Shown here: in pieces, positions 54,947-64,000 of the stretch
How the letters are laid out: every line of letters begins with the position of its first letter
How positions within the stretch are numbered: the stretch's first letter is position 1
Source: Engraulis encrasicolus
Lineage: Eukaryota; Chordata; Actinopteri; Clupeiformes; Engraulidae
Length of the DNA: 64,000 nucleotides
Direction: 5' to 3'
Assembly: GCF_034702125.1 (NCBI RefSeq)
Contig: NW_026945786.1
Coordinates: 99,501 to 163,500 of the forward strand
Program-made: the position numbers and the translations under genes
The notes under the pieces: model-generated
The model's input: the letters and a program-made list of their open reading frames with translations, nothing else
Databases searched by the model: none
What the model was told of the DNA's origin: nothing

Positions 54947-57739
54947 GTTTGGCTGGGCCCGGGACAAAATTTTCTCAATGGGCCCCCCCTCCCAACACCA
55001 AAAAAGCCCCCCACCCCCTCATCCCTGACGGTCCCTACACAAAATAGTCAAACGCCCAACCACAACCACGTAATTCCCTTGTGCAGCTCCAAAACACACC
55101 ACGTCGGGATGACAAGCCCATTTATAACGGATAAACAAAAACTTATTTACAACCTTACGGATATGGACTGAGTGAAGTTATGGTTTTCAAAATCCTATCA
55201 CAATAAAATCCACGCTATTGTAGCCTATTACTTTAGCTCATGAATAGCACATTTTTCTTCACATCGACCATTTTCACTTGACCAAGGGGAATCATGTCAA
55301 GGACGCGTGTCTGCTGAACTTCCAGAGAGGGGAACAAGGCGGAGCACATTCATCTTGCGAGTGTCAAGTTCACCGCAATCAGAAACGAAAGTTACAGGTT
55401 ACCCCAAAACGACACCGTTATAACCCATTCGTTACATTCAATTCTAGGCTATCTAAATGTCAATTTCACACGTTGACATGCCACTGGCTTATTTTAAACC
55501 AAATAAGTTTAAACCAGAGTCGAGTTACACTGGCTGTAATTCAGCTGACCGGGGATGATTCTCAAATCAATTCAGCCTGATTGGCGTGCGCGTGCCTGCC
55601 TGAAACTTTTGATTTGGACACATAATTGCAGAGTAGGTAATGCGCATATTCATAGATTCAATTACATAGGCGCATGAAACACATTGTAATTAAGCCGTTA
55701 TGGTAATCCAATTATTCGATACCCCTGTCTCGCTGATACTGAATCCCGTGTGTCTTGCTCACGGCCTCCTGTGCCAATGTAAAAGGGGGTTTAGAGTCGC
55801 GCGTTCGCGGGGGTTCTGCACAGAGAATGAGCCACAGCGCCCCCCTGTGCAGCGACAAAACGAGCCCTGGCTGCAGTACACGCATGTTTCTCCCAGGCTG
55901 AAATGTCCGTGAGCTGAGCTATGCTTGAAGACGGTGATTGGTCAATGCGCTTACGGCAGTCCGGGGGGAACTCAGCCCTGATAGGTCAGTTGTGTTCTAT
56001 TCTTCTACCCTACCGCGGAGGTTTGAAGGAAAACGAAAAACACGATGCAGATGACTTGGCAGGAAATCACTGGAGTTTACTTGACAGGGAGAAGAGAAAC
56101 TGTTTTTTATTTCAGTAGTACAACTTCCAAAAAATCAATTAGAAATATCCATAAAAGGCCATCATGGAAATGATATGTTTGTAGTCTGGTAGTAGCAAAG
56201 AAGCCTCTTTGTTCTTTTGTAGTGTGGCAGCTAGCTCATTAAAAAAGGGTTCGCTAATGTCCTGTAGAGTTTGAATGGGTTTGGCTGACAGTTGCTAAGC
56301 TAGCTGTTAATTAGATAGGCTATCTATTGTATTTAAAAATGGCTTTTGTTTCATTTAACCACCTCAACTGTAAAACATGAATAAAGAGAGACTCTTGTAT
56401 GCTATCATCCATGTCTAATTACGCCACAACTTTTTAAATTAATAGCAAGAAGCCTCTTTGTTGATACAGTATATAGTACAAGTAGTGTGGCTAGCTAGCT
56501 TCTAAAACGGGGTTCGCTAATGTCCTGTAGAGTTTGAATGGGTTTGGCTGACAGTTGCTAAGCTAGCTGTTAATATGGCCATTAGATGTATTGTATTTAA
56601 AACGGCTTTTGTTTGGCATTTTAACCACCTGAACTGTAAAACATGAATAAAGAGAGAATCTTGTATGCTATCATTCATGTCTAATTACGCCACAACTTTT
56701 TAAATTAATAGCAAGAAGCCTCTTTGTTAGTGGTAGAATTACGTTTCAGGTGGCTAGTCAACTAGCTTTGAGTTTGTAATGACTGATTTAGCTGGCTAGC
56801 TACTACTAGGCCCCAGGTGTGAATGGCCATTCATGCTGTCTATTGTCTTTTAAAATGGCGTTTGTCTTGCATTTAATCTCATGTAGTACTTGACCAAAAA
56901 TAAACTGATGTTGTACCATCTAATTATGCCCCAACTTTTAGAAGTAGGCTACTAGTGGAATATTACGTTTTACATAGCCAGCTGATTAGCTTTGTGATTC
57001 ATTCTAGGGACTGGGCTCAACTGAATGAGTTAGTTCGCCCCCTGTTGTCACGGAGGTGAATTGACGTCATTAAAATCTCCTCCTCCCTCCCCCCTTGCCC
57101 CACTCTTGAATTTTCGGCGGGAAAAAAAACACCACGCCCTTTCGCACGCATTGCATGTAGGTCGACTATGAGGCAATACCCCCCGCTGACAGTACGTCTA
57201 TGCTTTACCCCGCAATCGGCACCGCGTGACTATGCATCAGCCTTTAGGCTACTTGACGACGGGGCTGGAAAAAGTTTGCCGTGTCTTACCTGGATCTGCT
57301 GCACAGCTGCTTTTACTGGTGCCCGCTACATCATTCCAGTCTTTCCTGAAATATTTAGCCAGAGAACCCCTCAGCCTTTTGGCTTTTTTTTTTTTTTTTC
57401 TGCGCTCCTGACTTGTGCATGTTTACTAACTGGCTCGCGCACACTGACCACTTATCGAATGCTGTCGTCTTTTTTTCTAGAAAGACCAAACCATTTTGGA
57501 ATAGGGGTGATAGGGGGTTATTGGCCGTTTTTTCAAGGGCAATGAAGACAAACATCTATAAGTAATTGTTTGAATGCAAATATAGCACTTTTCTACCCTA
57601 AAAAAAAAAAACATTTTGAAGTGAACGTATCATAATTGAGCCCAACGTCATGGGGGCCCAGTTATGGGCCCCCCTCTATTCCAGAATTCCCAGGGCCCGG
57701 GACAAAAAGCCCTTTAGTCCCCCCCTGTCGGCGGGGCTG
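54947..57739. mobile_element. Probable hAT-like element starting in the gap
   Basis: The right end (GGGACAAAAAGCCC..., CCCCCCTGTCGGCGGGGCTG) resembles, inverted, the end at 58210 (CAGGGAAGCTGACAGGGGGG). GTTTGGCTGGGCCCGGGAC just after the gap could be the inner part of the matching left end. No transposase is seen. A G/C-rich segment at 57050-57150 with TTTTCGGCGGGAAAA resembles an E2F site. Confidence 0.4.
56194..56960 (+). repeat. Three tandem units of about 255 bp
   Basis: Units start with GCAAAGAAGCCTCTTTG (56194), GCAAGAAGCCTCTTTG (56444) and GCAAGAAGCCTCTTTG (56711). The first two share most of their length, including TGTCCTGTAGAGTTTGAATG and ACATGAATAAAGAGAGA; the third is more diverged. 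No frame crosses the units. Confidence 0.8.
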
Positions 57740-58209
57740 ATGCCACTTACACTTTACTCATTGCACCTTGTATACAGCATCTTCACATCACCTGTATGAA
57801 CTCCTCCTGCCATGTGTGTGTGTGTCCACTGTGTTTGTGTATTTATTGTCCATCAGTATGTTAATTGCACACTGATTGGGAGTGTATTTATGGTATGTAT
57901 CAGTCTGTATTTAATGTCAATGCCTTATTTTTAGTTATTAGTTAAATGCACATTAGAGACTGGTCAAACACAATTTCAAACTTTGTGTTAACCCTCCATA
58001 GATTTTTTTGTCAAAAAATGGAGTCTAATCTACTGTACTAGGCTATCAACAGACCACACAGTTGAGTGCTGTTTTATGCACTCTGAATATGAGGAGAGGA
58101 AGAGGTGACCGTTCACACTTCATAGTGTAAAAGTAAACGGAAATAAATTTTCACATTTCATTCCTGTCTCGTTCGTTCACTTCTTTCAGCAATGTATGTG
58201 GCCTACATG
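57740..58209. other. Non-coding stretch
   Basis: No supported gene or element. Confidence 0.4.
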
Positions 58210-58373
58210 CAGGGAAGCTGACAGGGGGGACAAAGGGGTCCGTTGACCTGGGCCCAGTGAGACGAGGGGTCCAGGAATGGGTCCTCATTACATTGTATGT
58301 AGTCTATGTATTGAGTGGGGGGCCCTTTCAGATGACTTTGTCCTGGGCACAGCCAAAGCTGTCAGCGGCCCTG
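58210..58373. mobile_element. Short hAT-like MITE
   Basis: CAGGGAAGCTGACAG at the left and CTGTCAGCGGCCCTG at the right are inverted, with GGACAAAG and CTTTGTCC further in. No convincing 8-bp duplication. Confidence 0.45.
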
Positions 58374-60106
58374 ATGTACGCACAAACACTGGTTATGATG
58401 GTAGGAAAAATGTTCTGTTTTCTGATGGCCTTTGAATTAAGACAGGCCAATCTGGAACCTCTCCTGGATAAAGAGGTAAGCTTCAATAGTGTGGTCACTC
58501 CTAAATCATAGACAGACATGGAGTATGGTAGGCCTATGGTAATGAAGAAATCGTTTTTCTCCAATAGAACAAAAATGGCCTATTGCCATTTCAAATACTA
58601 TTTCATATATTTTTTCATTAATATCTGCTCTTTCCAAGCTGACCACATTGCCACATAAATGTGGTGAGGTGACACGCATTACTTTAAAAAGTCGGGAATG
58701 TGTTGCTGATGTTTTACATCGTTTCAAACTTTTCTAAGTAGCCTATGTCTTACCAAGTGAACAACCTCGCCAAAAAGGGTTTTTTAATTATTATTATTTG
58801 TCCGGGTGTGTGAATATCCTGGAAAGGATGTTAAATCATATATAGCCTACACAGTGTTAACAGTGACCTTGATACACACAGCTAGGTAAGGTAATGTCAA
58901 CGTCGTCGTGTTGAAATTAAAGCATTTTGGCGACCCGATACGTTGCTATGACAAATTTGTGCATAGCGACACGAGTCCTAAACAGTAGGCTACAATGTCC
59001 AAGGTACGGGAAGACAAAGCAAAAGACATTGGGATTAGAAAACGTGCGATTTATCTCACTTTCTTACATAAATTGTTGAGAATATTATGTCAGTGGAATG
59101 TTCAGTGAAACGTTTCTCTGGAAGATAACAATTTGGACGGGATATCTTTGTAACAAACATGGAGCCTTCATCCGGAAATGGCCTTGAAAATGACATCATG
59201 CAGTATCCCTTCACGATTGGCCAATACGGCAAATGCCGGGAACGCCCATGGGCGTGCTTGCATTAAGGGTGGAACTGTTTTACTGCAGCTGGACCCTTCT
59301 CGTGTGGTGTGGAGTGCTGTGCCACAATGACTGCTTCCTGAAATTGCTTCAGAGCAAACAAATGCCAGACCATGAATACGAAATGAAATGGTATTATTAT
59401 GGGATGGTCAGGACCAGCCTAAACTGTAGCCATCTCAGAGATTCAAGTTGACTCCCTGAGTAGTTGTTTGAGATGGGCTTAAATACCCACAACCCCGAAC
59501 AATGGTGGCCAACTGCATGGCATTTGGTCTTTGTGTGGCCACAGATGTAATCACCATGGGGGGGCACACCTAAGCAAACACCCCTTGAGACTTTAGGATG
59601 CACTTGGATAACCTTTTCTTGAGATTACAGCTACACCATAATGTGCCAAGTCAACACACCTAAGTCAACACCCCATGAGGCTATGGGGGTACCTTTTCTT
59701 GAGATTACAGCTACAGTATCACTCTGCGTCATCCATCAACCGCAGATCTTACATGTAATGGCGCTGTCACACACTGCACCGACCAAGATGTTTGGGAAAT
59801 GTAGGGCAAACAGGTTGTGTGTGTTCCCGTGTGTGAATATTTAATGACAGGAGCTCAACCTGTTTTTCTACATTGATTGGATATGCACACAGACTAGCAT
59901 ACAGTATCTGTTATTTTTTGCTCGCATGATCTGAGACAATACTGTGAACTGTGACAATATTGAAAAACATGAACACAGGTTACGGTTTGGTCAAGCGTAG
60001 TAACAGGTTGTTTTTCAGTGTTTAATAGAGTTACAACAGTGTGGCAGATCGAAAATGAAGTCACAAAGAAGTGTATATAATACGTGTAAAGCAATACACC
60101 CTTTAC
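58374..60106. other. Intron 1 side of locus D, no exon found
   Basis: Searched for the conserved ends of TRIM exons 2 to 5 (such as CTCACCTTGAGAGT on the plus strand) without success. Around 59560-59720 the segment ACACCTAAG[CT]CAACACCCC...CTTTTCTTGAGATTACAGCTACA occurs twice. Otherwise nothing recognised. Confidence 0.45.
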
Positions 60107-60706
60107 CTTTTTCTGATTCCACTCTGTTGTAGCCGTGATTGTGTCGTGGCCTTTATGATCGTCCATTGTACACAGATAGCAGATGCAACTCTGGTCGGTG
60201 CGGCAGAATATGTCCACAACCTTCTTATGACGGGGACAGACCCTCTCCTGTAGTTGACCTTTGGCATCGATCATGGTGTGATTTTTATCTACAACTTCAT
60301 TGTGAGCTTTTAAATGAGTGTCACAGTACGACTTCAGACACTCCAGACAAGACTTGACAGCTTTGAGTTTTTGCCCTGTACAGACGTCACACGCCACATC
60401 TCCAGGTCCAGCATAACAGTGAGCAGGAACAGGAGCTTGGGGGCTAGTCTTCATGAACATCTCCACTATTTCAGCAATCAGAGGGTTTTTGTGGAGGACA
60501 GGCCTGGAGTCGAAGGTGTGCTTGCAAAGGGGGCAGCTGTACTTTCTTTTTCTCTTGTTCTTTCTCTCCTGTTCCCACCAGCCATTAATGCACTTCCTAC
60601 AGTAATTATGTCCACATGGAATCGTAACTGGATCCCTCAACAGCTCACAACAGACTGAACAAATGAAGGAGTCCTCTTCCTGAAAAGACATTGATGCTGA
60701 CGCCAT
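60107..60706 (-). CDS. TRIM locus D, RING/B-box exon 1, intact
   Basis: ATG 60706 starts MASASMSFQEEDSFICSVC; 200 codons end at EWNQKK with donor GTAAAGG. RING ligands (CSVC, CGHNYC, CPLC), B-box1-like cluster (CDVC...CLEC...CDTH) and B-box2 (CPRH...FCRTDQSC...C...HKGHD) are all present. The RING has an inserted basic loop, ERKNKRKRKYSC, not seen in loci A to C. It could act as a nuclear signal or alter E2 contact; this is speculation. It is the best candidate for a working copy in the window, but its coiled-coil exons are not found before the SPRY exon at 54277-54788. Confidence 0.85.
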
Positions 60707-60804
60707 GTTGTTGCTCTTCCAGCTGACAAACACCAAATGCACACTCTGAGAAGCAGCAGCAGAGTGACAGCTGACTTCCTCAACTCCTTCTCAGAACATT
60801 AAGG

Positions 60805-60870
60805 AGGAGCCCAGGGAGGGTGGGGTTGGGGACTGGCCAATCAGGACCATTCTTGTTATCAGGAAGTGTA
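60805..60870 (-). promoter_or_regulatory. Putative TRIM promoter with CCAAT box, locus D
   Basis: GGGAGGGTGGGG, GACTGGCCAATCAGGA (CCAAT 60837-60841) and TGTTATCAGGAAG match the upstream blocks of loci C and A. The CCAAT box lies 131 bp upstream of ATG 60706. A MITE begins just distal at 60872. Confidence 0.5.
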
Positions 60871-60871
60871 A

Positions 60872-61147
60872 GGGTATTTCTCAAAACTTAGGGTGCATTC
60901 AATACGCACACTCCCGTCCTCCACTTCCCAGCTGTCAGCATAGCCACAACAACTTTTGTGGGACTGTTTTTCATTCACCATCCCAATTGCAAATGAGTAA
61001 ATGACATTAGAATAGTGCTTTTGCAAGATATTGAATTATTTTTTTCCGTCATCAGTGACATCATCATGAGGTCACAAGCAGGCAAGAGAGCAAGGGAGGA
61101 CGGAAGTCCGTATATTGGACTCCAAATTAAGAGTTTTCGGAAATGCC
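60872..61147. mobile_element. MITE inserted in the locus D upstream region
   Basis: Ends GGGTATTTCTCAAAACTTA and inverse of GGCATTTCCGAAAACTCTTA. The flanks GTAA and AAAAGGTAGGAGCAGG join into the uninterrupted sequence GTAAAGGTAGGAGCAGG seen upstream of locus C (18770-18780), giving a 2-3 bp duplication of A residues. 276 bp, no transposase. Confidence 0.7.
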
Positions 61148-63799
61148 AAAAGGTAGGAGCAGGTAGGATGGATGTGGGTGTGGTCAATCCGGCGTATGCA
61201 GCAAGTGTCCAGAGTGACATCTGAGACGATTGATAGAAAACGTTCATACAGAGTTTCCTCCGGAATCCATGTGACGCAATTTCAAACGTCTGTGCTAAGC
61301 CCTGTTACATAGATTTTTGTCAATAAGATACACTTGAGTTGACTTCATGTAAGCTGCAATTATATGGCATTGCAACCTTGTCCCTATAGGAGACTAGGAG
61401 AATGAATGGAGTTACACCCACACCGGACTCAATCCCATTTTTTTGCATTGGTGACTTGTGGTATGATTTATCTGGGTTACCATGTTGAATATATCCCTCC
61501 AAACTTGGTGACGCTCCTCCAATCTTGCTGAATGAGTGAAGCTACAGTCAGTGTGGGCAGGAAAGCAAATTCAGCCGTGGATTTCACCCTTATATATAAC
61601 ATAACATTCAGCAGACACTGAATGATTTACAAAAGGGGACATAGTATACACAGCAAAATACTAGAGAGGGTGGGAGTGCACACCAACATGCAGTACATAA
61701 TTCATGTAATACAGAGTAGAGAAAACTCTCCACACCCTCCCACCCCCACCGATCTCCTTCCTTGTTAATGTGTTAAGTCATAAACAGTCATAAACAGCAT
61801 GGAAAATTATCGTCCTAGGCTGGTATTCATAGACAGAACACTCTCCACACCCTCCCACCACCAATCTCCAGTGGCTGAACCAGACATTTATTCTTGGGGG
61901 GGCAATGGGGTAGCCATGTGAATTTCACAGGGGCATGCTCTACACAAAGAAAAAAAACACTCAAACATTATAGAATAGATACAGAGAATGATTTTCTTGG
62001 GTTCTTTAGACACCTGTCAGTGTTACCAGATTGTGCGGTTTCCGATTGTCATCTATGGGTTAAAAAGGGCTTTGGGAGTGTATTCTGTGGATTTGTGGTC
62101 ATATAAATCAAGACTTCTGTTTAATTATTGCAGAATTTTAGTCTTAAGGCATTCTTTTTAGTATTTTTGGGTTGGCAATCATTGGTCACATTTGGCAACC
62201 CTAACACCCGCTGTAAGGCACTGTCACTGAATCCCTTCTAAAGTGCACCCTATAACTGCACCCTTAAGTTTTAGGTCTCCTATTATGTCAAACAGTCCAG
62301 TCACAATTTATGTCTTTTTTAAGATTTGTGATGTGTTTTTTTGTGATTTGAACCTCAGAAAGTCATTGCATTGCAAATGGCAAGATTTAAAAAGAGCTAT
62401 ATAGTGCCTTACATTGACTGAACTTCACTCAAATTACATATCCCAACACCACACCGTCATTTCCGGAGAGAAAATAGTATTAATATAGGCCTAGAAAATA
62501 TCCCATTTCAAGTAAAACATGGCCAATTTTATATACTGCTATCTGTCTTTTCTGAATAAATTTGAACCATTGTAGAAGTAATTATTTAATATGTAGGCTA
62601 CTCTTTTTTTCTCCAAAGATGTGCCAGAAATGTGGGAAACACAAGTTTTTGAGAAAAGTATGATATGAAGGGCTGCTCTTTTTTGGGAGGTAAATGCCTA
62701 ATACCAGGGTGCTAGCCATTGGAATACACAGACAGGTGTGTACACCTGTAGGCTATCTGTGTTTGTTTATGCGAGAATCATATAGTTATGTGAGATGATA
62801 AAGATAAGTGTTTCACTGAAGCCCACTATTGCAGATTTTAAACATTTCGATAGAACTCTCAGAAATAGGAAATTAGGTTGAAAGGAAATTAAACTTAATG
62901 CTTGACGGTTAATCAAATTACTTTCTACCGTCTGTGTTTTTATGTAATTTCAAATTTTGTAATTTAAGTCTGAACTCAGACTGCACATTAAAGAGTTACT
63001 TACATACTAAAATCCAGTCACTGTAATGTTGCAATGTTGCTAAGAGCTTGCTACAATTCACACATATACAATGCTATCAAAGGTGCTGTACGGACATTAT
63101 TTCAAAATACTCATTATCATCTAGTCTATTCAAAAGACAGCTATTAGCATATGCCAGTGAATATTTGGACTTTAGACATGAGGTTTGAGTTGAATACACA
63201 GGAATTAATCATGAAGCTACTTTCATTTACCACCAACAACGAATCTATTTATTTATCACATGGGCAATAGAGCATTATAGTGCTGAAAAATCTAAGTAAG
63301 CTGTTTTCTTTCTCTAAGGCTTTTCTTCTTCAGGATGGAGAAGCACACATCCCATGCATGTCACTAGATAGAGGGGATTTTAAGAATGGTACCCCATATG
63401 CCCAAATTCACGAGAGTGCTGTATACACAAACTTGCATCAAAATGTGTGTGGGAAAAAATGGTTATCCTTTCTTCACTCGCTATAGCGATTTGCGGGCGA
63501 TCTATGCGCTTCGTTTAACGCGAGTGGGCTACTGTCCATTTTCTGGGGGAGCACCTAGGGTAGCCAATCAAATTTCAGGGGGGTCAAATGCTACCTTAGC
63601 CACCCCTGTAGCTCCGCCCCTGCCAATCTCCTTCCTTGTTAATGTGTAACAGTCATAAACATGGTCATAAACAGTGTGGTCATCATCCTTGTTTCTGTAT
63701 TAGTATTCAAAGGCATTTCTCTAGTTGTGGGTATACACACTCTGTATGGGCTATTGGCACTATATTGTCATCTTTGTTACACTGCTATAACAGTCATAA

Positions 63800-63800
<1 letters not shown>
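61148..63800. other. Upstream flank of locus D, no gene
   Basis: 61148-61290 continues the TRIM upstream homology (GTAGGATGGATGTGGGTGTGG, as at 18780 and 41160). The segment AT[CA]TCCTTCCTTGTTAATGTGT...AGTCATAAACA occurs near 61755 and 63625, and CTCTCCACACCCTCCCACC near 61727 and 61840. No supported coding region. Confidence 0.45.

Positions 63801-63889
<89 letters not shown>
63801..63889. repeat. (GT)n microsatellite
   Basis: About 87 bp of GT. Confidence 0.95.
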
Positions 63890-63890
<1 letters not shown>

Positions 63891-63891
<1 letters not shown>

Positions 63892-63934
63892 TCCCCATAG
63901 CTCAGTGATGACCTCTAGTGGACAGGTAATGCCA

Positions 63935-63937
<3 letters not shown>
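63891..63937 (+). repeat. Dispersed segment paired with GT repeats, second copy
   Basis: Second copy of the GTCCCCATAGCTCAGTGA segment found at 19598-19652. Confidence 0.6.

Positions 63938-64000
<63 letters not shown>
63938..64000. repeat. (GT)n microsatellite running off the window
   Basis: GT repeat continuing to the last base of the window. Confidence 0.95.

Noticed and set aside
55700..56118. Two frames of 65-70 residues
   Set aside because: No motif, no splice context, inside probable transposon sequence.

Overview
The window looks like repeat-rich euchromatin of a teleost fish. The evidence is very dense dinucleotide microsatellites, tRNA-headed SINEs, Tc1/mariner, hAT, piggyBac-like and TTAA-flanked elements, and split vertebrate genes with canonical GT-AG introns. 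The genes are fish-type TRIM (RING, B-box, coiled coil, PRY-SPRY) genes. I cannot name the species.

Host genes. Four TRIM loci lie on the minus strand and look like tandem duplicates. Locus D has a RING/B-box exon at 60107-60706 and a PRY-SPRY exon at 54277-54788, with no coiled-coil exons visible between them; a 100-N gap follows the SPRY exon. Locus A has six recognisable exons from 41059 down to 28975 that join in compatible phases, but a 7-bp deletion in exon 4 creates a stop before the SPRY domain, and the family's usual start codon is out of frame. Locus B (24871-22132) has a nonsense codon at a RING zinc-ligand cysteine and a 4-bp deletion, and no SPRY exon. Locus C has an intact RING/B-box exon (18043-18627) and a coiled-coil exon (10050-10145), with nothing recognisable further downstream. 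Shared 5' sequence (a CCAAT box beside a GGGAGGGTGGGG tract) and shared 3' flanks (19.7-21.7, 26.8-27.0 and 51.8-52.3 kb) support tandem duplication of whole genes. None of the four can be shown complete and intact here.

Mobile DNA fills most of the rest. From left to right: a foldback element with a CCCTAA core (second copy at 30.7 kb); a 3.1-kb element holding a 0.9-kb near-perfect palindrome; a Tc1 element with about 520-bp inverted arms, split by a MITE; a mariner-type element; a piggyBac-like MITE with a local empty-site paralogue; a hAT element (14.08-17.76 kb, exact 8-bp duplication) split by a Tc1; a THAP-type transposon derivative (25.0-26.1 kb); several MITEs with exact target duplications; a second long-armed Tc1 (37.15-38.78 kb); and a 9-kb composite (41.5-50.5 kb). 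The composite is a hAT transposon with a three-exon DUF4371-type transposase gene. It carries an unusual LTR retroelement whose whole internal region is one small double zinc-knuckle ORF, and a second insertion that itself contains a LINE reverse-transcriptase fragment.

Most long open frames repeating HT, CV, RE, TT or SL are translations of microsatellites and are left out. The most notable observations are the mini LTR element, the telomere-like foldback family, the 0.9-kb palindrome, the recurrent long-armed Tc1 architecture, microsatellites abutting TRIM splice sites, and a DR1-type nuclear receptor site carried by a dispersed repeat.
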